Shown here: positions 23,742-31,310 of the stretch, piece after piece | How positions within the stretch are numbered: the stretch's first letter is position 1 | Layout of the letters: every line of letters starts with the position of its first letter | Origin: CAYVQB01 sp964453985 | Lineage (GTDB): Bacteria; Babelota; Babeliae; Babelales; UASB340 | Assembly (NCBI GenBank): GCA_964453985.1 | Contig: CAYVQB010000003.1 | Span: 1 to 53,332 of the forward strand | Direction: 5' to 3' | DNA length: 53,332 nt | Program-made: the position numbers and the translations under genes | The notes under the pieces: model-generated | Seen by the model: the letters and a program-made list of their open reading frames with translations, nothing else | The model's database searches: none | What the model was told of the DNA's origin: nothing

Positions 23742-25115
23742 TCACAGCGTTAACAGCTTTTCTCCAATTTGGTTAACTTTTCCTGCACCTATCGTAAGTA
23801 ACATGTCGCCATCGAAAAGCTTATCTTTAATATTACAAGTGATTTCTTCGTAAGTTTTGTTATAGAAAATATTGAGGTTTGGGTTTTTAAGTTTAATCTC
23901 TTTTACAAGCTTTTCACTTGTAATGCCATCAATCGGCGCTTCGCTTGCCGGATATATATCAGTTATATATAGGGTATCAATTTGATTATTAGAAAAAGTA
24001 TCAATAAAATCATTCCAGAGTTTTTGTGTTCTTGAAAACCGATGTGGTTGAAAGATTATATGAAGCTTTTTATTTTTTTTATTTACAGCTATTTTTAAAC
24101 AATTTTTTATTTCAGTTGGATGATGGCCATAGTCATCAAAAATATCGGCGCCATTGTATGTTCCTTTGAATTCAAAGCGACGCTCAATACCTGTAAAACT
24201 TTTTAAAGCTTTTTGAATTTCTTCGAATTTAACATCTAATTCTAATGACAAAGCAATAGCGGCTAGAGAGTTTAAAATATTATGTTCGCCGGGCATATTT
24301 AAAATAATTTGTCCAAGCTTTTGCTCATTAGAATAAACATTAAATATAGATTGTGATTTTTTTAGTTCAACTATTTCGCCCCTGATGTCCGCTGTTTTAT
24401 GTAAACCATATTTTACACTACTTATATGAGGCATAGGTAAAATAGATTGTATGTTGGGATCATCAATACACAAAAAAGCTTTACCATAAAATGGTAGCCT
24501 TGCTAAAAAGTTTTTGAAAGTTTCTTTTACGTCATCCAAGTCTTTGTATGTATCAAGATGCTCTGCATCTATGTTTGTGACAACCGCAAAACTTGGATTT
24601 AAATATAATAGAGAGCGATCACTTTCATCAGCTTCAGCGATAAGTAAATCACCTTCGCCCAATTGTGCATTGTTAGAAATTTTTTTCAGGACACCCCCAA
24701 TAATGATTGTAGGATCTAGTTTTGCTTCTATTAAGATATGAGAAATTATAGAAGTAGTAGTAGTTTTTCCATGAGACCCGGCAACGGCGACTCCATATTT
24801 CATTCGCATCAATTCTGCAAGCATAATTGCTCTTGGAATAACAGGGATACCTTTTTTTATTGCAGCTTGAATCTCAGGGCTGTCTTGTTTTATAGCAGAA
24901 GAGTAAACTAGAACATCAGCATCTTTTACATGGTCTTTGTTGTGTTCATTATAAATCTTACAACCAATGTTTGATAAGTAAGTTATAATTTTAGAATTTG
25001 AGCACTCGTCACAGCCTGATACTGTATACCCCTGAAGTCTTAATATTTGTGCGATACCACTCATTCCTATGCCGCCAATGCCAATGAAATGTATATGTTT
25101 GTGTTTTTTGTACAC
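23742..25115 (-). CDS. murC: UDP-N-acetylmuramate--L-alanine ligase
   Basis: MurC adds L-Ala to UDP-MurNAc in cytoplasmic peptidoglycan synthesis. The 457-residue length is normal. The N-terminal UDP-binding motif is 'HFIGIGGIGMSGIAQIL' (about 9-25). The ATP loop is 'AVAGSHGKTTTTSIISHI' (about 110-127). 'AEADESDRSLLYLNPSFAVV', 'TNIDAEHLDTYKD', 'NILNSLAAIALSLEL', 'RRFEFKGTYNGADIFDDYGH' and 'HPTEI' complete the ligase set. No other mur genes lie nearby, so the usual dcw cluster is broken up here. It is 24 bases downstream of an aminotransferase gene on the same strand. Confidence 0.95.
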   Translation of the reverse strand: MYKKHKHIHFIGIGGIGMSGIAQILRLQGYTVSGCDECSNSKIITYLSNIGCKIYNEHNKDHVKDADVLVYSSAIKQDSPEIQAAIKKGIPVIPRAIMLAELMRMKYGVAVAGSHGKTTTTSIISHILIEAKLDPTIIIGGVLKKISNNAQLGEGDLLIAEADESDRSLLYLNPSFAVVTNIDAEHLDTYKDLDDVKETFKNFLARLPFYGKAFLCIDDPNIQSILPMPHISSVKYGLHKTADIRGEIVELKKSQSIFNVYSNEQKLGQIILNMPGEHNILNSLAAIALSLELDVKFEEIQKALKSFTGIERRFEFKGTYNGADIFDDYGHHPTEIKNCLKIAVNKKNKKLHIIFQPHRFSRTQKLWNDFIDTFSNNQIDTLYITDIYPASEAPIDGITSEKLVKEIKLKNPNLNIFYNKTYEEITCNIKDKLFDGDMLLTIGAGKVNQIGEKLLTL

Positions 25116-25139
25116 TTACTACTTTCTATTTAATAAATT

Positions 25140-26285
25140 TTATGAAAAATAATTTAAAATTCGCTTTAGTCCCTCTTGCAAGACTTGAGGCTCTCTAGCG
25201 TAGCATAATCTTATAAAAGAGGCTCCACTTTGACCAAAAAATTTACCTGGAATTAAGGCAACCTTAGCTTGTTGTAAAAGATTTGAACAAAGATTTGTTG
25301 AGTCTTTAAATTGTGTTTTTAGAAACAGGTAAAAACCACCACTAGGGTCTTGGTATTCAAATATTTTTTCTTTAATTAATGGAGCAAGTGCTTTTTTTGT
25401 AATATCCAAATTGCTCTTTATTATATTATGAAAATTTTGGGTAAACTCTGGGTGATCCAGCGAATATAGAGCTGCATATTGTCCTGGTACGTTAGGGCAG
25501 TTAAGCATTGCATCTTGTGTTTTGCCTAGGCTGAGACTTAATTTTTCAGGTACAACCAAGTATCCAACTCGCCATCCACTCATCGCCATATTTTTTGAAA
25601 AAGAGTCAACTGTTATAAGCCATTCTGATTTTGGGATTAGACTTACACAAGATTCAAAATTATTATCAAAACCATAATCTTTATAGGCTTCGTCTATAAT
25701 TAAATAAATTTCGTTTTCTTGGCACCAATCCAATAGTTCTAATATTTTTTTTCTATTTACAGTTAAACCAAAAGGATTCCAGGGATTAGAAAATATTACT
25801 ATTTTAGTTTTGGATGTTTTTGCTGCCTTAATTTTTTCTATATCTAAATTCCAAAACTTATCTTTTTCATTTTCAGCTAAACATGATACAAAGACGGGTT
25901 TTGCTCGTACTAGTTTTGTTAGTGATTCATACGCCGGGTAGGTAGGCTCAGGAATTATTACCTCTTCACCCGGTTCAAGTAGTGTAAAAAAAGTTGTGGA
26001 TAGTGCACCTATACAGCCATGTGTGACTAAGATTTGGCTTACAGGTATATCGACTTTATTATCTTGTTTTATAATTTGAGCAAGTTTTTCCCTTAGGGGC
26101 ATTATTCCCCAAGCGCTTTGATAGTAGTCTGTTAAGTTTGTATCCAGAAGTTTTTTTAGTTCTTCTTTTACTTGTTTTGGGATGCCATTAATTTTTAATG
26201 CACCTTGAGATAGTGAGATATATTCACTACTGCTTTGAGCGATACTTTCTATTCTTTTAATTCCAGACAATGGAAGGTCTAACAT
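25140..26285 (-). CDS. PLP-dependent class I/II aminotransferase
   Basis: This is a 381-residue fold-type I aminotransferase. The N-terminal 'ISLSQGALKINGIPKQV' and 'TDYYQSAWGIMPLREKLA' segments are like the substrate and PLP-phosphate regions of AspAT-related enzymes. 'IFSNPWNPFGLTVNRKKI' is the N-P-x-N-P-x-G equivalent, but has W where N is usual. 'LIIDEAYKDYGF' contributes Asp and Tyr to the cofactor. The Schiff-base Lys is in 'DSFSKNMAMSGWRVGYLVV', and 'FIRLCYA' supplies the carboxylate Arg. Substrate (Asp, Ala or other) is not decidable. It is followed by murC, but a direct link to cell-wall D-amino acid supply is only speculation. Confidence 0.88.
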   Translation of the reverse strand: MLDLPLSGIKRIESIAQSSSEYISLSQGALKINGIPKQVKEELKKLLDTNLTDYYQSAWGIMPLREKLAQIIKQDNKVDIPVSQILVTHGCIGALSTTFFTLLEPGEEVIIPEPTYPAYESLTKLVRAKPVFVSCLAENEKDKFWNLDIEKIKAAKTSKTKIVIFSNPWNPFGLTVNRKKILELLDWCQENEIYLIIDEAYKDYGFDNNFESCVSLIPKSEWLITVDSFSKNMAMSGWRVGYLVVPEKLSLSLGKTQDAMLNCPNVPGQYAALYSLDHPEFTQNFHNIIKSNLDITKKALAPLIKEKIFEYQDPSGGFYLFLKTQFKDSTNLCSNLLQQAKVALIPGKFFGQSGASFIRLCYAREPQVLQEGLKRILNYFS

Positions 26286-26367
26286 TTTAATCTTTCTGCA
26301 TTTCTATAATAAAATTTTAAATAAGATCAAATGAATATTATCATGACTTTTGTTTGGATCCAAGCTT

Positions 26368-26895
26368 TTAAGCTCGTATATTCAAAAGTAGTATGAGATC
26401 TTTGTGCATGAAATATATAAGCACAAAGATTCCTAAGAAAATTAGAGTTATTCTTATTAGTTTATGTAATATGCTTGCTTGTACTTTTTGATATCCAATA
26501 AAGAATCTATAAAATGTTCCTATGGCACATGTGATTATTATTAACCATCCCGGCCAAGGGCAAGAGACAACTTGAAACAATAGATGAGTTATTAAGGTGT
26601 TAAAGTAAACCCATGGAGTTACAAAGTATGTAAATATATTTAGTGCAAAAACAAAGAGCCAAAGATATATTTCTGGATATAAGAATTTCTTTTTAGTTAG
26701 AAACTTGAATGGAACGCCTAATGCTATTTGTCCCTGGGATAGTGGAGTACATAATATAAAAAAGCTCCACATCAAAAAAGTTGTTTGAATTGAGATTAGT
26801 AAACCAAATTTTAGACTTAATATTAGAGTGGTTAGAGTTAAGATTGCCAAAAGAAGCAAGAACTTTAATGTTTGAATTTTTGATTTTTCGTTCAT
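26368..26895 (-). CDS. Multi-pass membrane protein, unknown function
   Basis: This is a 175-residue protein from the ATG at 26895 (AAAGG ribosome site). A TTG two codons upstream is less likely. There are about five hydrophobic helices: residues about 10-28, 30-50, 70-90, 95-125 and 145-165. A conserved-looking loop 'TPLSQGQIALGVPFKFLTKK' lies between helices 2 and 3. I do not recognise the family with certainty. The gene is transcribed away from tRNA-Ala's 3' end, separated by about 75 bases, possibly in the same transcript. Confidence 0.6.
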   Translation of the reverse strand: MNEKSKIQTLKFLLLLAILTLTTLILSLKFGLLISIQTTFLMWSFFILCTPLSQGQIALGVPFKFLTKKKFLYPEIYLWLFVFALNIFTYFVTPWVYFNTLITHLLFQVVSCPWPGWLIIITCAIGTFYRFFIGYQKVQASILHKLIRITLIFLGIFVLIYFMHKDLILLLNIRA

Positions 26896-26933
26896 TATCA
26901 AAACCTTTAAAGAGATGGCCTGTTCAGCCGTAT

Positions 26934-26969
26934 CCGCCTTCGCTCTTACAAGCTATGGCGCGAGAAGGC
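26934..26969 (-). repeat. Hairpin element abutting the 3' end of tRNA-Ala
   Basis: On the minus strand the sequence right after the tRNA CCA forms a stem, GCCTTC[TC]GC with GCGAAGGC, enclosing a loop containing CCATAGCTTG. It begins with no gap after the tRNA and lacks a T-run. The loop plus right arm resemble the tRNA's own 5' end (GCTATAGCTC...GAGC). Confidence 0.45.
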
Positions 26970-27045
26970 TGGTGGAGCTAACCGGGATCGAACCGGTGAC
27001 CTCATGAATGCCATTCATGCGCTCTACCAACTGAGCTATAGCCCC
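26970..27045 (-). tRNA. tRNA-Ala (anticodon GGC), CCA encoded
   Basis: On the minus strand a full cloverleaf forms. The acceptor is GGGGCTA/TAGCTCC (with one G:T pair), the D stem GCTC/GAGC, the anticodon stem CATGA/TCATG with loop ATGGCAT (anticodon GGC), and the T stem CCGGT.../...CCGG around TTCGATC. A discriminator A and encoded CCA follow (26970-26973). It is 76 bases long. Confidence 0.95.
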
Positions 27046-27090
27046 ATAAGTAAAGTTTGCCAGATCTGTTGGAAAAGGGCAAGACCTATT

Positions 27091-27921
27091 TTAGCCTTTT
27101 TTAACAGTTATTTTTCTACTTGTACTAGGTCCCCCACTGAACCTGCCACCACGTCGTCTTCTGCTACGTCTTATTGCAGGGTATTCTTGAACTTCTTCTA
27201 TAATTATTGTTTTACCTGTACGTCCTTTTTTAGCTTTAAGCGCGATCTTTATTGCTTTTTGATCTTCTATTGTAATGCCTTGTTTTATTAATGGTTTGAT
27301 CATGCTTTTTTTCATAGCTATAGCAAAATCGCCACTTAAGTTTTTATATTTTTTTGTTTTAGAAAGAACTTTTAATAAACTGGTTTGAAGCTCTTTTTTA
27401 TTATCTTGTTCAATATTTTCTATTTTATTATAAAGAGGCCATAGGTGGTGCCATATGAAATCCCGTTGTTCTTCTTTACTAAAAATTTTATCTTGAGCTT
27501 TTGCCCATGCCACTGTTGCTTTGTATGAATTTATTTGTTCTGTAAGATCTGTTTTTTTTGTTGTATCGGTGATAAGAAATTCGAATGCATCTATTGGGAT
27601 TGGTTTTGTTATATTAAGTTTATTCTTTTGATCTTGGTTTAGAGATAATTTTTGACTGTTTTTTACTTTGTCTAAAAAACTATCTGATAGCTTTTTTTTA
27701 ATTGAACATATTTTGTTTGAGAATATATCCCTCGTTTGTTCTGGAATGTTATCTAGATAGTTTATTTGTTGATCTAAAATAAATTCAAACTGGTTTTGGG
27801 CTGTAGCTTGAGAGATATTATTATTAATTAAACCTATTAGCTTTTCTTGACATTCGTTTCCCGAAACAGCTTGTGTTGCAATACTGCAGAATAGCAAAAC
27901 GTAAAACATAAATTTGTTCAT
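27091..27921 (-). CDS. Secreted protein with one W-x-H-L-W-P-L-Y helical domain and an Arg/Gly-rich tail
   Basis: This is a 276-residue protein with a signal peptide (MNKFMFYVLLFCSIATQAVS, cut near residue 20). Residues about 25-110 are helical and charged. Residues about 127-217 form a helical domain with 'ATVAWAKAQDKIF', 'EQRDFIWHHLWPLYNK' and 'AMKKSMIKPLIKQGI'. The same domain is present twice near the C terminus of the protein at 43513-47193, where the core reads WTHMWPLYN and WNHLWPLYM. The tail has 'RRSRRRRGGRFSGG' (about 251-264), similar to the GGRRR ends of the three large proteins but followed by 12 more residues. No known function. It has a good AGGAG site. Confidence 0.75.
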   Translation of the reverse strand: MNKFMFYVLLFCSIATQAVSGNECQEKLIGLINNNISQATAQNQFEFILDQQINYLDNIPEQTRDIFSNKICSIKKKLSDSFLDKVKNSQKLSLNQDQKNKLNITKPIPIDAFEFLITDTTKKTDLTEQINSYKATVAWAKAQDKIFSKEEQRDFIWHHLWPLYNKIENIEQDNKKELQTSLLKVLSKTKKYKNLSGDFAIAMKKSMIKPLIKQGITIEDQKAIKIALKAKKGRTGKTIIIEEVQEYPAIRRSRRRRGGRFSGGPSTSRKITVKKG

Positions 27922-28025
27922 TTTTAGCTTTCTCCTTATTATTTTAAAATTAAGTTAAAATGTTTAATAAGAAGCTACCTAAAGTTTTGAGTGTTTTGCA
28001 ATCTTTTTTAGGGAAAGAATATTTT

Positions 28026-29420
28026 ATGAGTAATAAGGAAAATTTCTTTGATTTTTTTGTAAATATTAAAGATGTAATAAGAGAAATCATAGCTCTTGGT
28101 GGAAAACCGTATTTAGTTGGAGGTTCTGTTCGTGATTATATTCTTAACAAAGATATCAAAGATGTTGATATTGAAGTTCATGGAATAACTCTTGATATTC
28201 TTGAAGAATGTTTGAAAAAGTTTGGCAAGGTAAAGCTTGTAGGCAAAAAGTTTGGAGTGCTTCGTTTATATAAACATGATATTGATTGGTCTTTGCCAAG
28301 AGCAGATAGTAAAGGGAGAAAGCCTCTTGTTGTTATTGATCCTAATATGACAATAGAACAAGCTTGTAAACGACGAGATCTAACTATGAATGCAATGGCA
28401 ATAGATCTTAATCTCTTGGATGATATAGAAATAATAGATCCATATAATGGCTTGAAAGATTTAAAAGACAAGAAGTTAAAAGCTGTAGATGAAAAATTAT
28501 TTCTAGAAGATCCTTTAAGGTTTTTTCGTGTTATGCAATTTATTGGTCGTTTTGAAATGGTTCCGGATGAAAATTTAAACAAGATTTGTAAGTCGATGAG
28601 CTTAATAGATCCTGAGACAAAAAAAATTATAGCAAAAGAAAGAATAGACGAAGAAATTAAAAAACTTTTTCTAAAATCACGACGACCATCGTTAGGTTTT
28701 AGATGGTTAAAAGAAATTGGTAGATTAAAAGAACTATTCCCTGAAATTTATGATCTTATTAGTGTTAAACAAAGAAAAGATTATCATCCAGAAGGAAATG
28801 TTTTTGAGCATACGATGCAAAGTTTAGATGCTGCAGCTATCATAAAAGAATATGAAAATGAGTCTGAAAAGTATCTAATTATGTTGGGTGTCTTGTGTCA
28901 TGATCTTGGTAAAATTGTCGCGACAGATGAAAATTTACATTGTCAGGGGCATGATAAAGCAGGTGTGCCATTAACACGATCTTTATTAAAGCGTTTCTTG
29001 AAAAATAAGTTTTTAATAGATGCTGTATGTAAACTAGTTGAATATCATACAAGGCCGTTTGTGTTACTAAAGCAAAAATCAAAATTGTCGGCATATAAAC
29101 GTTTGGCCTTAAAGCTTGCACCTCAACTTAACTTGAGACAGCTTGCATTGGTAAATCTAGCCGATGTAAGAGGTCGTAATCCTAATAGTCATGAACCTAT
29201 ATCTGAGATCTATCAAGATGTTTATCAGGAGTTTTTACAAAAAGCTGAGAATGCAAAAGTTGTCAGAGGCCCTGAAAAACCTATTTTGTTGGGACGACAT
29301 TTACTTGATGTTATAACCGCAGGTCCTGAGATGGGGCGATTGTTAAAAAAGGCTTACGAGATTCAAATTGAAGAGGGTGTGAGAGATTGGCAGGAATTAA
29401 AAAAACGTGTGCTTAAATAA
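28026..29420 (+). CDS. CCA-adding / poly(A) polymerase-type tRNA nucleotidyltransferase with HD domain
   Basis: This is a 464-residue class II nucleotidyltransferase. The head domain has 'YLVGGSVRDYILNKDIKDVD' (G-G-x-V-R-D plus the catalytic D-x-D pattern), 'RRDLTMNAMAIDL' (the RRD loop) and 'EDPLRFFRVMQFIGRFEM' followed by neck-domain helices. The second half carries an HD phosphohydrolase domain with 'HPEGNVFEHTMQSLDAA' and 'GVLCHDLGKIVATDE'. The layout fits bacterial CCA-adding enzymes with an HD domain, which repair tRNA 3' ends. The two tRNAs in this window encode CCA, so repair rather than de novo addition is likely for them. The ATG at 28026 gives a normal N terminus, while the ATG at 27960 would add 22 residues. 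Confidence 0.88.
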   Translation: MSNKENFFDFFVNIKDVIREIIALGGKPYLVGGSVRDYILNKDIKDVDIEVHGITLDILEECLKKFGKVKLVGKKFGVLRLYKHDIDWSLPRADSKGRKPLVVIDPNMTIEQACKRRDLTMNAMAIDLNLLDDIEIIDPYNGLKDLKDKKLKAVDEKLFLEDPLRFFRVMQFIGRFEMVPDENLNKICKSMSLIDPETKKIIAKERIDEEIKKLFLKSRRPSLGFRWLKEIGRLKELFPEIYDLISVKQRKDYHPEGNVFEHTMQSLDAAAIIKEYENESEKYLIMLGVLCHDLGKIVATDENLHCQGHDKAGVPLTRSLLKRFLKNKFLIDAVCKLVEYHTRPFVLLKQKSKLSAYKRLALKLAPQLNLRQLALVNLADVRGRNPNSHEPISEIYQDVYQEFLQKAENAKVVRGPEKPILLGRHLLDVITAGPEMGRLLKKAYEIQIEEGVRDWQELKKRVLK

Positions 29421-29459
29421 AAATCGCCCAGCATAATTATTATGCTAGGCGATTTTTAT
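29418..29459. terminator. Bidirectional terminator
   Basis: A long, nearly perfect stem (AAAATCGCC.AGCATAA with TTATGCT.GGCGATTTTT) lies between the convergent nucleotidyltransferase gene and the Glu-rich gene. The T-run is strong on the plus strand, and the A-run at its left serves the minus strand. Confidence 0.85.
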
Positions 29460-29477
29460 TTATAGAATTAATTTTTT

Positions 29478-29936
29478 TTATTCGCTGGTTTCAGCACTAT
29501 TCTCTGGCATACCTTTAAATAGTGATTCAAGCTGTTGCATGAATTCTTTCATTTCTTCTTCTGAAGGCATTTTATCTTCGTTGTCTTCTGAGGGTGTTGA
29601 ATCTGTAGCTTCTGTTGCTTTAGTTTCTAAACCAGATTCTTTCTTTTCTTCTTCGTCAATTTTGACTTCTTCTTTGATTTCTTCTTTAACTGGCTCAATA
29701 ACTTCAATTTCTGGAGTTACTGTTGCTGGAGTAGTTTCTTCTTTGATTTCTTCAACTACTGGCACAGTTACTGGTTGGGTAATTTCTTCTTCAGTGATTT
29801 CAGCAATTTCTGGTGTTACATCTTGTTTAACTTCTTGTTCAATAGAAGTTACTTCTTTTTCATCAATGTTCTCTAATGCTAAAACTGCGTTTGAAGCTTG
29901 TAACATTAAAGCTAATAATAAGATATTCTTTTTCAT
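29478..29936 (-). CDS. Small secreted Glu/Val-rich low-complexity protein
   Basis: This is a 152-residue protein with a signal peptide (MKKNILLLALMLQASNAVLA, cut before LE). The mature part is dominated by Glu with Val, Thr and Pro in irregular repeats (for example EEITQPVTVPVVEEIKEE and TPATVTPEIEVIEPV), giving a very acidic, probably disordered chain. A short helix 'EEEMKEFMQQLESLFKGM' closes it. The function is unknown. It could be a periplasmic spacer or a surface-exposed acidic protein. An AAAGGA site precedes the ATG. Confidence 0.65.
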   Translation of the reverse strand: MKKNILLLALMLQASNAVLALENIDEKEVTSIEQEVKQDVTPEIAEITEEEITQPVTVPVVEEIKEETTPATVTPEIEVIEPVKEEIKEEVKIDEEEKKESGLETKATEATDSTPSEDNEDKMPSEEEMKEFMQQLESLFKGMPENSAETSE

Positions 29937-30010
29937 AATAAAATCCTTTCAAATAAGTTAAATACTATCTTAATTTTACAAATAACAAATAAATTGTCAA
30001 TTTGGTATAA

Positions 30011-30065
30011 AAAAAGGGTCAATTATCTGAAAAACTAATAAAAGTTAAAACAAATAATTGACCCT
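30011..30065 (-). terminator. Intrinsic terminator after the VOC-family gene
   Basis: AGGGTCAATTAT (about 30015-30026) pairs with ATAATTGACCCT (about 30054-30065), giving a 12-bp perfect stem with a 27-base loop. On the minus strand it is followed by a T-run. Confidence 0.75.
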
Positions 30066-30083
30066 AATTTTAGCTAAAAAACT

Positions 30084-30683
30084 CTATTTTTTATAAAAAG
30101 AGCGTTCTTTTAGCCATAATTTTGAATATTTCTTTGCAGCTCTACGTAGAATGCCAAAACCTTTCAACCAGGCTATCATTTGGTCTAAAAGATCAGACTC
30201 ACTGCGCTTTGTTCCCGACTGATCCGTTAAGCTGATTTGCATTCCGCAGAAGTCGTTAGACTTTTTCGGTTGGAAGCCCTCAATTGGTTGAGCAAAAGTT
30301 AACAAGAAGCCAAAGGGATCTTTGATGGCAAATGTCTTGTGACCCCAGGGTTTATCTTCTAGGCCATGCAAAACTTGCACTCCTTTTTTGTTAACCTTTT
30401 GGAAGTATTTTTCGAGCCCTTTTTTAGTTTCAACATATACGCCTGTACATCGACTAGCACAACGTTTTATGAAACTAAATTCGGCTAATTCTTCCACGTA
30501 AGGGGTACGAAAAATTATACTACATTTTCCCTTTTTTAAAAGAGCATATGTAAATATTTTTTCGATACCTTCTTCCTTTCTTACCTGCGTGCTGGCAATA
30601 TCAAATGCCAACTTTTCAGTGTAAAACTTTATGGCTGTTTCTACTGAATCTACAATCAAAACCGCCGTGCTGGACTTCATCAT
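30084..30683 (-). CDS. VOC-superfamily (glyoxalase/bleomycin-resistance fold) protein
   Basis: This is a 199-residue protein. Residues about 1-130 show the paired beta-alpha-beta-beta-beta layout of VOC proteins: 'AVLIVDSVETAIKFYTEKLA' at the start, 'ECSIIF'-like strands ('GKCSIIFRTPY') and then 'GVYVETKKGLEKYFQKVNKK' with 'WGHKTFAIKDPFGFLLTFAQ', where the D-P-F-G-[FN] turn is diagnostic. The C-terminal roughly 65 residues are an extra basic helical extension that is not part of the fold. Substrate and metal use are unknown. A GGGGAG site precedes the ATG. Confidence 0.82.
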   Translation of the reverse strand: MMKSSTAVLIVDSVETAIKFYTEKLAFDIASTQVRKEEGIEKIFTYALLKKGKCSIIFRTPYVEELAEFSFIKRCASRCTGVYVETKKGLEKYFQKVNKKGVQVLHGLEDKPWGHKTFAIKDPFGFLLTFAQPIEGFQPKKSNDFCGMQISLTDQSGTKRSESDLLDQMIAWLKGFGILRRAAKKYSKLWLKERSFYKK

Positions 30684-30737
30684 AATAAAAACTCCCCAAT
30701 CTCCATTACTACACTATAAAAATAAACTTAAGTATAT

Positions 30738-31010
30738 CTATTGTGCTTTTGCTAAAGAAGCAACTTTTTTGGCTAAGCGACTTATTTTACGTGAGGCGGT
30801 GTTTTTCTTGAAAAGACCTTTTCCGGCTGCTCTTGCAATTTTAGTCTCGGCATTCTTAAGGAGATCCTTTGCTGCCACGACCTCTTTCTTTTCTACCGCA
30901 TCCAATACTTTTTTTACAATAGTTTTTATTTCTGAACGTCTTGCAACGTTACGAATACGTCTAATTTCGTTGGTTTTTGTTCTTTTTTTAGTAGATTTTG
31001 TATTTGCCAT
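30738..31010 (-). CDS. rpsT: 30S ribosomal protein bS20
   Basis: This is a 90-residue, very basic all-helical protein that binds the 5' domain of 16S rRNA. It begins 'MANTKSTKKRTKTNEIRRIR' and contains 'RNVARRSEIKTIVKKVLDAV', 'KKEVVAAKDLLKNAETKIAR' and 'GKGLFKKNTASRKISRLAKK', a full match to the bS20 pattern. The length is normal. It lies 10 bases after rpmB, so the two are probably co-transcribed. Confidence 0.95.
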   Translation of the reverse strand: MANTKSTKKRTKTNEIRRIRNVARRSEIKTIVKKVLDAVEKKEVVAAKDLLKNAETKIARAAGKGLFKKNTASRKISRLAKKVASLAKAQ

Positions 31011-31020
31011 TTAACAATTC

Positions 31021-31218
31021 CTATATGACTTTTTCAATTTTTCCTGCTTTTAGACACTTGGTACAAACAGCTCCACGCTTAATACTTCTTTGCCCCTTTA
31101 GGGTGAAGCGAATAACATGAACATTAGGATAAACCCAACGTTTCGTCTTATTATTAGCATTACTGACATTGTTGGCTACTTGGGGCCTTTTATCGCATAT
31201 AACACAGATATTTGCCAT
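31021..31218 (-). CDS. rpmB: 50S ribosomal protein bL28 (zinc-type)
   Basis: This is a 65-residue bL28 beginning 'MANICVICDKRPQVANNVSN' with 'KTKRWVYPNVHVIRF' and 'GQRSIKRGAVCTKCLKAGKI'. Two CxxC pairs (CVIC near the start and CTKC near the end) are retained, so this is the zinc-binding C+ form. It is followed by rpsT and lies 92 bases downstream of ftsH. Confidence 0.95.
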   Translation of the reverse strand: MANICVICDKRPQVANNVSNANNKTKRWVYPNVHVIRFTLKGQRSIKRGAVCTKCLKAGKIEKVI

Positions 31219-31310
31219 CTTGTTTTGTCCTTTTGTTTAACTTTAAGCTTAATTAAAAACTATTTATCTAATTCTACCAGAAAAATGAGCTTTTTAAAAG
31301 ATCATAAAAA

